Positions 19,702 to 29,081 of a stretch of DNA of 64,000 nt are shown here, piece by piece. The notes below the pieces were generated by a model. That model saw nothing but the letters and a program-made list of their open reading frames with translations, was not told the origin of the DNA and made no database searches. Every line of letters starts with the position of its first letter. Position 1 is the stretch's first letter. The position numbers and the translations under genes are program-made. The DNA is from Arenibacter aquaticus (GTDB lineage: Bacteria; Bacteroidota; Bacteroidia; Flavobacteriales; Flavobacteriaceae): positions 70,060 to 134,059 of the forward strand of contig NZ_RQPJ01000014.1 in assembly GCF_003957295.1 (NCBI RefSeq), in the 5' to 3' direction.

Positions 19702-21813
19702 TCAAAAATTATTTAATTGCTCCATAGCTTCCTCGGTCGTAGCCACCGGAAGTTTACAGGTATGGTCCTGACAAACGTATATGTAGGTCCCATCATCTGA
19801 GTAGCGCCCTTTAAACAAAGGCAGCTCACTCTTGGAGCTACTCCCTACGATCAAGGTATTGGGCAAATGCTTTTTTTGCAATTCGGACACCAAATTTGGG
19901 GCGTCACTGCCCACTACCGCTATTTCATAATATGGGTAGGTAGTTTTAAGCAATAGGGAATTCCATTTAGAATAGTTGTAAGCGCTCTCCACCAATGCGG
20001 GCACTATGGCCGAAAGCATAGTCCTGGCTTTTAGTGTTGCATCCTTATTGTAATCTATATGCCCCAATAGCAGCAGGTTCTCTGCCATCATAGCATTGGG
20101 AGATGGCAACACACCGTCATCGGTCTTAATAATTTTGGAGATCAACTCTTTGCTCGAATTAAAAGTGTACATCCCAGACTCCTCATCGGCAAATTTTGTC
20201 GTGGCTGTTTCATGAAGGTTTTTAGCAAAGTCCAAATAGGATGGGTGCAAAACAGTGCTATACAAATTTAGGCAAGCATTGGCCAAGAAGGCATAGTCCT
20301 CCAAAAACCCATCCTTCTTCCTACTGCCTTTTTTATAGGTATGTAATAATCCAGATTTGCTATAACTGTTCTTTTTCAAGAAACCGAAGACCTCCTCTGC
20401 CCTATCCAAATAGGAACTATCCCCAAAAGTGTTATAGGCATCCACAAACCCATTTATCAAGAGGGCATTCCATGAGGTTATTATTTTATCATCGGTATTG
20501 GGCCTTATCCGTTTTTTTCTAGCTGCCAAGATTTTCGCTCTCCACACTTCCTGATAATCTTCCCAGGCTTCCGAAGAAATATTATTTTCCTTTATAAAGT
20601 CTTCATCACCATTGGTCCTAAAAAGTACATAGGTATCATTTTCCCATATATTGGAAGGCTTTATATTAAAGTACTTGGCAAATAACTCAAAATCGTCTCC
20701 CAGAATAGTTTTCAATTCCTCCTCTGTCCAAACATAATATTTGCCTTCCTCTCCTTCACTATCGGCATCAATGGCTGCATAATAACCCCCTTCGGGGTTT
20801 TTCATTTCCCTATCCAAGAAGGCAATGGTTTCTTCCACTACCTTTTTGTACATGGGCTCATCAAACACCTTATAGGCCTTGGAGTACAGACTTAATAATT
20901 GGGCATTGTCATACAACATTTTCTCAAAGTGGGGTACTTTCCATTGGGAGTCCGTACTATATCTATAAAAACCTCCGGCAATATGGTCATAGACCCCGCC
21001 CCAGGCTATTCTATCCAAGGTAGTTTTTACAAAGCCTTTGGATTCCTCATCTTCGGTCAACACCGCATAGTCCAATAAGAAATCCAGGTTCACGGGAATC
21101 ATAAATTTCTGCACCCCTTTGTTGCCTCCCCATTCAAAGTCCCAGTTAGCTTTCCAAGTCCCAACGCTCTCTTTTAGTGCATCCTGGTTCAAACCGTCCA
21201 AATCGGTTACGGGTTGTACCAGATTGACTTCCTGGATGCCCTGAGCAACCATATCTGCATACTCATTGGCTTTTTCAGGATTCTCCGTATATAATTTGCT
21301 TATTTCGGACAAGACTTTTTTCCACTGCTCTTTGGTATGATAGGTTCCGCCATAAATAGGTTTCCCGTTGGGCAGGGTAATAACATTCAATGGCCATCCC
21401 CCGTTCCCTTTTATTAGTTGCAGCGCGGTCATGTACACATGATCCACATCGGGTCTTTCTTCCCTATCTACCTTTATGTTGATGAAATTTTCATTCATTA
21501 ATTTAGCCACTTCCTCATCCTCAAAGGTCTCTTCTTCCATTACATGACACCAATGACAGGAGGAATAGCCAACACTAACCAAAACCAGTTTGTTCTCCTT
21601 TTTGGCATCTTCCAAGGCTTCCGGACTCCATGGCCTCCAATTTACCGGATTATGTGCATGCTGCAACAAATAGGGGCTTGTTTCATCAATAAGATCATTG
21701 GTGTATTTGTGGTCACTTTTTTGACCCTTTATATCGGCACAGGAAAACAAGAGCATTGCAGACATAATAAACAGATTAATACAAGAAAATCCAAGATATA
21801 AACGACGCATCAT
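19702..21813 (-). CDS. DUF255 thioredoxin-fold protein (YyaL/SSP411 family), exported lipoprotein form
   Basis: About 703 residues from the ATG at 21811-21813; the frame is open to 21852 but the [10 protein letters not shown] start gives a proper lipoprotein signal ending at LLFSC. The N-terminal DUF255 domain has HNPVNWRPW, the active-site-like [10 protein letters not shown] (C-H-W-C) and GGWPLNVI. A large (alpha/alpha)6-barrel region follows, similar to N-acylglucosamine epimerase folds, with YDNAQLL and NALLINGF. Family members (YyaL in bacteria, spermatogenesis-associated protein 20 in animals) are poorly understood; a thiol-linked or carbohydrate role has been suggested. The lipid signal suggests it acts in the cell envelope. 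Confidence 0.9.
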   Translation of the reverse strand: MMRRLYLGFSCINLFIMSAMLLFSCADIKGQKSDHKYTNDLIDETSPYLLQHAHNPVNWRPWSPEALEDAKKENKLVLVSVGYSSCHWCHVMEEETFEDEEVAKLMNENFINIKVDREERPDVDHVYMTALQLIKGNGGWPLNVITLPNGKPIYGGTYHTKEQWKKVLSEISKLYTENPEKANEYADMVAQGIQEVNLVQPVTDLDGLNQDALKESVGTWKANWDFEWGGNKGVQKFMIPVNLDFLLDYAVLTEDEESKGFVKTTLDRIAWGGVYDHIAGGFYRYSTDSQWKVPHFEKMLYDNAQLLSLYSKAYKVFDEPMYKKVVEETIAFLDREMKNPEGGYYAAIDADSEGEEGKYYVWTEEELKTILGDDFELFAKYFNIKPSNIWENDTYVLFRTNGDEDFIKENNISSEAWEDYQEVWRAKILAARKKRIRPNTDDKIITSWNALLINGFVDAYNTFGDSSYLDRAEEVFGFLKKNSYSKSGLLHTYKKGSRKKDGFLEDYAFLANACLNLYSTVLHPSYLDFAKNLHETATTKFADEESGMYTFNSSKELISKIIKTDDGVLPSPNAMMAENLLLLGHIDYNKDATLKARTMLSAIVPALVESAYNYSKWNSLLLKTTYPYYEIAVVGSDAPNLVSELQKKHLPNTLIVGSSSKSELPLFKGRYSDDGTYIYVCQDHTCKLPVATTEEAMEQLNNF

Positions 21814-21953
21814 AAATAATAAAATAACATTAAGCAGTGAAAAATACAACAAATGATTTCAATTGCTATCTTTTTAACACCTACAATAGTATATTATGGC
21901 ACATGAACAATTGTGGTTCCCTTGTGCGCAACCACCAACACCAGTTATCATTT

Positions 21954-22676
21954 TTAAGGTGTGATCTTTTGCTGTTCCATAAACCATTGGTACAGCTCTT
22001 CATTTTCATAGGTCCTATCCCAGACGTTATGTCCGGCCCCTTTATAAACGGTAAACTCTACCTGATACCCCATTTCCTTTAGTTTATCTACCATGGTTAT
22101 GGATTCTGTAATAGGTATGGATTTATCCTGATCGCCGTGATAGACCCTAATGGGCATATTTTTATTTATCCAAGAGGCGTAGGGTAGCGGAGCCATCCCG
22201 CAAACCACCGCGAGGGCTGCAAATTTATCGGGGTATTGCACCGCCATCTCCCAGGCCGCTCCCCCTCCCCTGCTAAGCCCTGTAAGGTAAATCCTGTTTT
22301 TGTCTACTTTGTTGCTGGCCGTTATGGTATCTAAAAGCTGATTTACCGCCCTAGTATTCCACCACATTTTTGGGTGTGGATTCTGAGGGGCTAATATTAA
22401 AAAAGGAAATTTCATGCCGCGTTCCATAAGCTTGGCTAAACCATTGTCCTTAAACGCTTTCAGATCGGCCCCTGACTCCCCTCCTCCATGTAGAAATAGT
22501 AGTAATGGGTACTTGGCCTCCGGATCTACCCCATAATTTTCCGGATAATACAAATGATATTTCAGAGTTTCGGAAGTGGTCACCTCCATTTGCGAATCTA
22601 TAAGCCTTGCAGAAGACTGGGAAACACAGCCCTGGAAAATAAACAGACTGCAACAAAATAAGGCAACAACTTTCAT
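21954..22676 (-). CDS. Alpha/beta-hydrolase (esterase/phospholipase-like) lipoprotein
   Basis: A 240-residue secreted hydrolase with a lipobox (LFIFQGC). The nucleophile elbow GLSRGGG, the acid in YHGDQDKSIP and the catalytic His in GAGHNVW follow in the correct order, and LFLHGGGESG forms the oxyanion side. It resembles the putative carboxylesterase/feruloyl-esterase-like family that Bacteroidota use on polysaccharide-linked esters, but nothing in the sequence fixes the substrate. It follows the DUF255 gene's upstream side on the same strand, with 140 bp between them. Confidence 0.88.
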   Translation of the reverse strand: MKVVALFCCSLFIFQGCVSQSSARLIDSQMEVTTSETLKYHLYYPENYGVDPEAKYPLLLFLHGGGESGADLKAFKDNGLAKLMERGMKFPFLILAPQNPHPKMWWNTRAVNQLLDTITASNKVDKNRIYLTGLSRGGGAAWEMAVQYPDKFAALAVVCGMAPLPYASWINKNMPIRVYHGDQDKSIPITESITMVDKLKEMGYQVEFTVYKGAGHNVWDRTYENEELYQWFMEQQKITP

Positions 22677-22885
22677 ATACTATTCAATAGCTTTTATTCA
22701 TTTTTATCAATATCCAGGTTTACGGATACTTGAATCATATAAAAAACTAAATTGAGAAAATTTAAACGAAATCCTTGGGCTTATTTAATTAATTTAACAT
22801 TCCGTTTTATACATCAAACAAAAACCAAAAGCAACGTTATAAAAAAGAAAAAAACCTTACTTTTCCAGTTTTCGAATTACCTTAG

Positions 22886-22893
22886 TACTTTTG
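22886..22893 (+). promoter_or_regulatory. Probable -7 element of the kdgK promoter
   Basis: TACTTTTG matches the Bacteroidota TAnnTTTG box exactly, 24 bp before the kdgK ATG. No clean TTTG lies 19-21 bp upstream (a TTTC is near 22870). Confidence 0.45.
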
Positions 22894-22917
22894 TCCTATT
22901 ACCGTAAATGAATTTGA

Positions 22918-23940
22918 ATGAAGAAAGTTATCACCTTTGGGGAAATCCTCCTAAGATTGTCCACCGAAAGACATCTTCGGTTTTCACAGGCCACAAATTT
23001 TAATGCTACCTATGGTGGCGGGGAGTTTAACGTTGCCGTTTCCTTGGCCAATTATGGTTTGGAGACGGAATTTGTAACCCGTCTTCCCAAGAACGACATA
23101 GGGGACTGTGCCCTACAAGAGATTAGAAAACAAAATGTATCTACTGCCAATATTCAATTTGGAGGGGATCGTTTGGGTATATATTTCCTGGAAACCGGAG
23201 CGGGAACCAGGGGGAGTAAAGTGGTATATGACCGCGCCAGTAGTGCCATTGCCCAGATAGAGCCCAGTAGTATTGACTGGAAATCTATCTTTAAGGATGC
23301 CGATTGGTTTCATTGGAGCGGGGTAACACCGGCGATATCCAGTAATGCTGCAGCTGTTTGCCTAGAAGCTGTAAAGGCAGCCCACGCAATGGGAATCACC
23401 ATTTCTTCGGATTTAAACTATCGTTCCAAATTGTGGAAATACGGCAAGGAGCCTAAGGATATTATGCCCGAGCTTTTAAAATACAGCCATGTTATACTTG
23501 GGGATTTGGACACCGCCTTTTTTATGACGGGCCAAGAAAAGCAGGACCCTGACTATCAGGATATGGAATCCCTACCACAGTTGTATGATCTGTTGTACAA
23601 AAGTGCGCCGGATTTAAAATATGTAGCCACCACACTGCGCTATTCCATTAATGCCTCTCACCAAAAGATTGGAGGTATCCTTTATGACGGTAAGGACATT
23701 TATTACGCCAAGACCAGGGAGGTTACCCCAGTGGTAGACCGAGTGGGTAGTGGAGATGCCTTTATGGGGGGATTAATCTATGGTCTTCTCAACGATGATT
23801 TGGACAAACAAGGAACTATAGATTTCGCTGCGGCCGCCTGCTGCCTTAAGCATACGATTACCGGCGATTTCAATCTGGCGAGCATTGCAGAGATAGAACA
23901 ATTGGCCGGAGGGGATTCCTCTGGAAAAGTTAGCAGATAA
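22918..23940 (+). CDS. kdgK: 2-dehydro-3-deoxygluconokinase
   Basis: A 340-residue PfkB-family sugar kinase. The N-terminal ITFGEILLRLS, the YGGGEFNVAVSLANYG sugar site and the C-terminal VDRVGSGDAFMGGL anion-hole/catalytic motif (the Asp of GSGD) are present. Such proteins phosphorylate 2-keto-3-deoxygluconate to KDPG. The following gene is KDPG aldolase and uxuA lies convergent downstream, so the three cover mannonate to KDG, KDG to KDPG and KDPG to pyruvate plus glyceraldehyde-3-phosphate. This supports the assignment over other PfkB sugars. Confidence 0.92.
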   Translation: MKKVITFGEILLRLSTERHLRFSQATNFNATYGGGEFNVAVSLANYGLETEFVTRLPKNDIGDCALQEIRKQNVSTANIQFGGDRLGIYFLETGAGTRGSKVVYDRASSAIAQIEPSSIDWKSIFKDADWFHWSGVTPAISSNAAAVCLEAVKAAHAMGITISSDLNYRSKLWKYGKEPKDIMPELLKYSHVILGDLDTAFFMTGQEKQDPDYQDMESLPQLYDLLYKSAPDLKYVATTLRYSINASHQKIGGILYDGKDIYYAKTREVTPVVDRVGSGDAFMGGLIYGLLNDDLDKQGTIDFAAAACCLKHTITGDFNLASIAEIEQLAGGDSSGKVSR

Positions 23941-23957
23941 CCACAAGCAAAATAAAT

Positions 23958-24626
23958 ATGTCACAGTTTTCAAGAATAGAAGTTGCAGCATTAATGCATA
24001 AGACAGGCTTAGTCCCCTTGTTTTATCACCAAGATGTAGCTCTGGGAAAAAAAATATTAAAGGCCTGCTATGATGGCGGTGCAAGATTAATTGAATTTAC
24101 GGCACGTGGGGATTTTGCCCACGAGGTCTTTGGCGAACTAAACAAATATGTTATTAAAGAAATGCCGGAGATGGCCATGGGTGTAGGCTCTATCACCGAT
24201 GCCGCCGCCGCTTCCCTTTATATGCAGATGGGTGCCAATTTTATAGTGACCCCTTCCTTACGAGAAGATATCGCCACGGTCTGTAATCGCAGAAAAGTAC
24301 TTTGGAGCCCTGGATGTGGATCCCTAAAGGAGATCAACAGGGCCGAGGAGCTGGGATGTGAAATCATCAAATTGTTCCCAGGCGCCCATTTTGGACCTAG
24401 TTTTGTAAAAGCTATCAAAGGTCCACAACCATGGACCAGTGTTATGCCTACAGGAGGGGTAACACTGGAAGAATCCAACCTAAGTGGCTGGTTTAATGCC
24501 GGCGTCACCTGTGTGGGAATGGGATCTAACTTAATTAGCAAGACCGTCTTGGAAAATAAAGACTACAATGGCTTGGAAAAAACGGTAAGGGAAACTTTGG
24601 CCCTGATCCAAAAAATAAGAAGTTAA
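23958..24626 (+). CDS. eda: KDPG/4-hydroxy-2-oxoglutarate aldolase
   Basis: A 222-residue class I aldolase that splits 2-keto-3-deoxy-6-phosphogluconate into pyruvate and glyceraldehyde-3-phosphate. The Schiff-base lysine lies in EIIKLFPGA, the general acid/base Glu in LIEFTARG, and the phosphate-binding MPTGGV near the C-terminus. It starts 17 bp after kdgK and is clearly in the same operon. The transcript would end at the 12-bp hairpin at 24655-24690. Confidence 0.94.
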   Translation: MSQFSRIEVAALMHKTGLVPLFYHQDVALGKKILKACYDGGARLIEFTARGDFAHEVFGELNKYVIKEMPEMAMGVGSITDAAAASLYMQMGANFIVTPSLREDIATVCNRRKVLWSPGCGSLKEINRAEELGCEIIKLFPGAHFGPSFVKAIKGPQPWTSVMPTGGVTLEESNLSGWFNAGVTCVGMGSNLISKTVLENKDYNGLEKTVRETLALIQKIRS

Positions 24627-24654
24627 CAATACTTCCATACCGGGATAAAAAAAT

Positions 24655-24690
24655 ACACCCTCTGTTTCTTACCAAAAGAACAGAGGGTGT
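24655..24690. terminator. Bidirectional terminator between eda and uxuA
   Basis: A perfect 12-bp inverted repeat, ACACCCTCTGTT (24655-24666) and AACAGAGGGTGT (24679-24690), placed between the convergent stops. An A-run lies on its left side, giving a T-run for the leftward transcript. Confidence 0.8.
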
Positions 24691-24713
24691 GTTGCTAAAG
24701 GGCAGGTACTGTG

Positions 24714-25901
24714 TTATAAAGATCTACGGATCCCCAATTCCAAGCCCCTTAATTCTCCCAGACCCCTTAATCTTCCTATGGCGGAATATCCGGGATTGGT
24801 CTTTTTCTTTAAATCGTCCAGCATTTTATGGCCGTGATCGGGGCGCATAGGCATACGCAGGTCCTTTCTTCCGGCGGCACTTCTTTTTTGCTGTTCTTCC
24901 ACCAAGGCTTTCATAACCCCATACATATCCACATCACCAAGCAAATGATCGGCCTCGTGAAAGTTGCCATTTTCATCGCGTTGCGTACTCCTAAGGTGCA
25001 TAAAGTGAATACGGTGCCCCAGTCTTTTTACCATACCTACCAAATCGTTGTCGGCCCTAACCCCAAACGATCCGGTACAAAAAGTAAGTCCATTATTGGG
25101 ACTGTCCACGGCATTGTAAAGATCCACTATATCCTGCTCTGTACTTACCACCCGCGGCAATCCTAAAATAGGATATGGCGGATCGTCTGGATGGATACAC
25201 ATTCTAACCCCTCCTTCTTCGGCTACCGGTATAATCTGGCTTAGGAAGTAAAAAAGATGCTCTTTTAATTCCTCCGCCCCAATATGCTCATAAGTGGCCA
25301 GTATTTTATTAAATTCTTCCAAACTATAACCCTCTTCTGCACCGGGCAGACCAGCTATAATATTTTGGATCAATTTCTTCTGCTCAGCTTCAGTGGTATT
25401 TTTTAAATACTCACTTGCGGCCTTCTTCTCCTCTTCGGAGTAGGAAGTCTCTGCTCCGGGACGCTTTAGCAAGAACAATTCAAAGGCGGCGAAGGCATCC
25501 TTTTCAAACCTCAAAGCCGTTGACCCATCTTCAAGGCCATAATCCAAATTGGTCCGTGTCCAATCCAGGACCGGCATAAAATTATAGCAAATAGTGTCTA
25601 TTCCACAGCTGGCCAAATTGGCAATAGTGGTCTTATAGTTCTCAATATATTGCTGAAAATCGCCCTGTTGCGTCTTAATATTTTCATGAATGGGCACACT
25701 TTCCACTACAGACCAAGTTAGCCCTACGGCTTCGATCTCACTTTTTCTTTTTTGAATTTCTTCAACTGGCCATATTGTTCCATTAGGAATGTGATGTAAG
25801 GCGGTTACCACCCCTGTAGCCCCAGCTTGTTTAATGTCCGCTAAGGATACTGGGTCTTGCGGACCGTACCATCTCCAGGTATTTTCTAACGATAGACTCA
25901 T
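24714..25901 (-). CDS. uxuA: Mannonate dehydratase
   Basis: A 395-residue TIM-barrel enzyme that dehydrates D-mannonate to 2-keto-3-deoxygluconate in glucuronate catabolism. Typical segments are the start [13 protein letters not shown], the [14 protein letters not shown] motif, the metal-site [25 protein letters not shown] and the C-terminal [12 protein letters not shown]. Length is normal. It lies alone on the minus strand, convergent with kdgK-eda, which take its product. Confidence 0.96.
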   Translation of the reverse strand: MSLSLENTWRWYGPQDPVSLADIKQAGATGVVTALHHIPNGTIWPVEEIQKRKSEIEAVGLTWSVVESVPIHENIKTQQGDFQQYIENYKTTIANLASCGIDTICYNFMPVLDWTRTNLDYGLEDGSTALRFEKDAFAAFELFLLKRPGAETSYSEEEKKAASEYLKNTTEAEQKKLIQNIIAGLPGAEEGYSLEEFNKILATYEHIGAEELKEHLFYFLSQIIPVAEEGGVRMCIHPDDPPYPILGLPRVVSTEQDIVDLYNAVDSPNNGLTFCTGSFGVRADNDLVGMVKRLGHRIHFMHLRSTQRDENGNFHEADHLLGDVDMYGVMKALVEEQQKRSAAGRKDLRMPMRPDHGHKMLDDLKKKTNPGYSAIGRLRGLGELRGLELGIRRSL

Positions 25902-26212
25902 CTAGTAAAATATAATAGGGCATGTACGCCCCTTGTTATTGGTATGATTGATTATGTATTTCCACAAAATTACGTTTAAAATTTGAATTAAGGATTTTGA
26001 TGGGAACAGGAATTAAGTTGCCCAAAAAACCATAATGAGCCACTCTTACCTCCCTATACGGTACAAAACTAATTTCGAAGTAGGGCATTTAAAAACCGAT
26101 GGGTAGGAAATGGATTAAGAATAGGTTAAAATCATTAACTATTACATGCATTTAATTTCTTTGTATTACTTTTATCGATTCAACCAAAAATGAACAAAAA
26201 ATCTTGCCACCC
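25902..26212. other. Divergent intergenic region uxuA / nagB-type gene
   Basis: 311 bp holding the promoters of both divergent genes. The stretch before the deaminase gene (26140-26190) is A+T-rich but gives no exact TAnnTTTG box, and no hairpin of note is seen. Confidence 0.45.
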
Positions 26213-28141
26213 ATGATTAAAAGTAAAATCGATAAGGTAACCAGTTTTGAAAAAAGGTTTGAAAAAATCAACACTGTTATCTTTGAGTCCTCCGAGGTTG
26301 CGTCCAAATCAGCGGCTGCTGAAATTGCGACATTGATCAAGAAAAAACAAAAAGCCAAGGAAATGTGCGTCCTTGGACTTGCTACGGGATCTACCCCAAA
26401 AAGATTGTATGCAGAACTTGTACGCTTGCACAAAGAAGAAAACCTTAGCTTCAAGAATGTTATTGCGTTTAACCTAGATGAATACTACCCCATGGAGCCC
26501 GATGCCATACACAGTTATGTGCGCTTTATGGAGGAACTTCTGTTTAATCACATAGACATTGAGCCAGGGAACTATCATATCCCTGACGGAACGCTTTCCA
26601 AAGCTGACATTGCCGATTATTGTAAAGAGTATGAAGCAAAAATAGATGCTCTAGGAGGAATTGATCTTCAAATTTTGGGTATTGGTGGTAACGGACATAT
26701 TGGTTTCAACGAGTCCGGATCCCTACCCAACTCAAAAACCAGATTGGTAACCTTGGATCACATTACCAGAGTTGCGGCAAGCAAGGATTTCCAAGGCCTT
26801 CAAAACACCCCTAAAACGGCGATTACCCTTGGTATTAAGCAAATAATGCAGGCCAAACAGGTAATCCTTATGGCTTGGGGTGAAGGTAAGTCGTCCATCA
26901 TCAGAGAATCGGTTGAGGGACCTATTACAGAGCAGGTACCTGCATCTTATCTTCAGGAACACCCCAACAGTATATTTATCTTGGATCAGGGATCGTCTTC
27001 CCAACTTACCAGGGTAAGTACACCGTGGATTGTTGAGGAGGTTGAATGGGATGAAAAAATGATTAAAAAGGCGGTTGTAGGATTAGCCCTTAAGCTGGAG
27101 AAACCAGTATTGATGCTTACCGAAGCTGACTATATTGAAAATGGTATGAGTGACTTGTTGACGGAAGTTGGCGATGCTTACGATATCAATATTAGAATAT
27201 TCAACAAACTACAGCACACTATTACCGGATGGCCTGGTGGTAAGCCAAATGCCGATGACCTTAACAGGCCAGAAAGGGCAGAACCTGCCAAAAAACGCGT
27301 ATTAATTTTTAGCCCGCACCCAGATGATGATATCATAAGTATGGGAGGTACCTTTATGCGTTTGCAAGACCAAGGCCACGAAGTACATGTAGCCTATCAA
27401 ACATCTGGAAATATTGCTGTTGCCGATGACGAGGCATTACGGTTTTCAGATTTTGTGATAGACTACAACCGTTCGTTTGGACTGGACAACAAAAAGTCTA
27501 TTGAGATCTACAAAAAGGCCACCGAATTTATTAAAAACAAAAAGGCCAGTGAAATTGATATTGAAGAGGTAAGAAAGGTAAAAGGCCTTATTAGACGTAG
27601 TGAGGCTAGGGCTACCAGTTACTATGTAGGTCTTCCTGATGAACAAATACATTTTAACGACCTGCCTTTCTATGAAACGGGTACCATTGAAAAAAACCCA
27701 CCTTCCGATGCGGACATCAAGATAACGATGGATTTGATAGAGCAAATACAACCACATCAAATTTATGCGGCCGGGGATTTGGCAGATCCGCACGGAACCC
27801 ATAAGGTTTGTCTGGATATTATTTTTGAGGCCATAGACCGACTTAAATCCAAACCATATATGGAAGATTGTTGGGTTTGGTTGTACAGAGGTGCATGGCA
27901 AGAGTGGGATATAGAAGATATTGAAATGGCAGTACCTATGAGCCCAAGTCAGGTTTTGGCCAAACGCTACGGAATCTTTAAACACCAATCACAGAAAGAC
28001 GGAGTGGTATTCCAAGGATCCGATTCCAGAGAGTTCTGGCAACGTGCAGAAGACAGAAACAAGGAAACGGCCACTAAATATGATGAACTGGGATTAGCGC
28101 ATTATGCCGCCATGGAGGCATTTGTACGCTACAAGTTTTAA
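26213..28141 (+). CDS. nagB: Glucosamine-6-phosphate deaminase fused to a PIG-L/LmbE-type deacetylase domain
   Basis: About 642 residues from the ATG at 26213. Residues 1-310 form a NagB domain with GLATGSTPKRLY, the FNLDEYYPM active-site segment and GIGGNGHIGFNESG. From about residue 365 a PIG-L/LmbE domain begins with VLIFSPHPDDDIISMGG (the zinc HPDD motif), followed by TSGNIAV and a late DPHGTHK zinc His. NagB converts glucosamine-6-phosphate to fructose-6-phosphate and ammonia. The second domain is a predicted N-deacetylase, so the fusion may act on N-acetylated sugars in two steps. This fused architecture is recurrent in Bacteroidota. Both domains look intact. Confidence 0.92.
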   Translation: MIKSKIDKVTSFEKRFEKINTVIFESSEVASKSAAAEIATLIKKKQKAKEMCVLGLATGSTPKRLYAELVRLHKEENLSFKNVIAFNLDEYYPMEPDAIHSYVRFMEELLFNHIDIEPGNYHIPDGTLSKADIADYCKEYEAKIDALGGIDLQILGIGGNGHIGFNESGSLPNSKTRLVTLDHITRVAASKDFQGLQNTPKTAITLGIKQIMQAKQVILMAWGEGKSSIIRESVEGPITEQVPASYLQEHPNSIFILDQGSSSQLTRVSTPWIVEEVEWDEKMIKKAVVGLALKLEKPVLMLTEADYIENGMSDLLTEVGDAYDINIRIFNKLQHTITGWPGGKPNADDLNRPERAEPAKKRVLIFSPHPDDDIISMGGTFMRLQDQGHEVHVAYQTSGNIAVADDEALRFSDFVIDYNRSFGLDNKKSIEIYKKATEFIKNKKASEIDIEEVRKVKGLIRRSEARATSYYVGLPDEQIHFNDLPFYETGTIEKNPPSDADIKITMDLIEQIQPHQIYAAGDLADPHGTHKVCLDIIFEAIDRLKSKPYMEDCWVWLYRGAWQEWDIEDIEMAVPMSPSQVLAKRYGIFKHQSQKDGVVFQGSDSREFWQRAEDRNKETATKYDELGLAHYAAMEAFVRYKF

Positions 28142-28162
28142 ATAACATAGATTTTTAAATAT

Positions 28163-28190
28163 AAAAGGCTGCCCTATCGGACAGCCTTTT
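28163..28190. terminator. Terminator between nagB-type gene and the lipoprotein gene
   Basis: Inverted repeat AAAAGGCTG (28163-28171) and CAGCCTTTT (28182-28190), with CC/GG continuing the stem inside and a T-run after it. It lies between the convergent stops at 28141 and 28211 and can act in both directions. Confidence 0.85.
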
Positions 28191-28210
28191 TTTATGCCGC
28201 TGAGCAAGGT

Positions 28211-29068
28211 TTAAAATTCCAGTTCCCAGTAAAGACTACTGGCTTCGTTTTCCTCTGTAACATCTTCGCCCTTCAATACTTCCCCATCCATATTCAACAA
28301 TTTTAAATTAAGTTTCCAATACCCCGTCATGGTCAATGACAATTTTCCTGTGTACATTTTAGCACTGCTGTCATAGGTTAGATCCTCATTGTTTGGAGAA
28401 CTATGATTGCCCATACCCGGCATACGGGGGTCTAGGGCTATGCTATAGTTTTGCACCATTGGAAAGCTCATCATACTTTCCATTTTATAAAGTAGGGCAT
28501 GAATATCGTTAACGGCAACCACTGGATCACGAGGCGCTACCATGGCCAAGACATACCTAACATTATCACTCCCTAAAAAAGAGGTGACCCTTTGTTTGCC
28601 ATCTGACGGAGCCGTAACATCAATGGTCTGGGTAACCGTATACTCCTGCCCTCCTACCTCATAGGTAAAGGTTATGTCCCAATATTCATCCGCATTACCG
28701 GCCATTTGAAATATTGCATAACCCTCTACTACCGTATTGTTTTCCGTGCTTATAGCCAGTTCGGATTTAGGACAGGAATGGTTCATACTCTCCATATGCA
28801 TAACGGGCATCCAGGAAATTTTGGGATTGGCAAAATAGCTGTTATCCGAATCATCCTTTATACGTAGGTACACTTCATTGTATCCAGTGGTAAAGGCATT
28901 GCCATCTGAATAAAGTTCCAAGCTGTGTCCGTTGGCATCCACCTTGGTCACTAAATTGTATTCGGCCAAGGGATCTACTTCCAATTGCGGCGAATCATCA
29001 TCAGAGGTACAGGCAGTTAAACCCAAGGATAAAGCGATTGTAATTAAGACTAATTTTATAGTTTTCAT
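28211..29068 (-). CDS. Met/His-rich lipoprotein, third gene of the predicted copper-uptake operon
   Basis: A 285-residue lipoprotein (signal ending LGLTAC) with two beta-rich halves that look like YtkA/FixH-type immunoglobulin-like domains. It is notable for Met and His clusters: WMPVMHMESMNHSC near residue 90, MESMMSFPM near residue 195 and DPRMPGMGNHSS near residue 215. These are plausible Cu(I)/Cu(II) ligands. It starts 13 bp after the TonB receptor stop, so it is the last gene of that operon. I do not recognise a named family with certainty; a periplasmic or outer-surface copper-binding role is inferred from composition and context. Confidence 0.7.
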   Translation of the reverse strand: MKTIKLVLITIALSLGLTACTSDDDSPQLEVDPLAEYNLVTKVDANGHSLELYSDGNAFTTGYNEVYLRIKDDSDNSYFANPKISWMPVMHMESMNHSCPKSELAISTENNTVVEGYAIFQMAGNADEYWDITFTYEVGGQEYTVTQTIDVTAPSDGKQRVTSFLGSDNVRYVLAMVAPRDPVVAVNDIHALLYKMESMMSFPMVQNYSIALDPRMPGMGNHSSPNNEDLTYDSSAKMYTGKLSLTMTGYWKLNLKLLNMDGEVLKGEDVTEENEASSLYWELEF

Positions 29069-29081
29069 TTGTATTTTTTTT

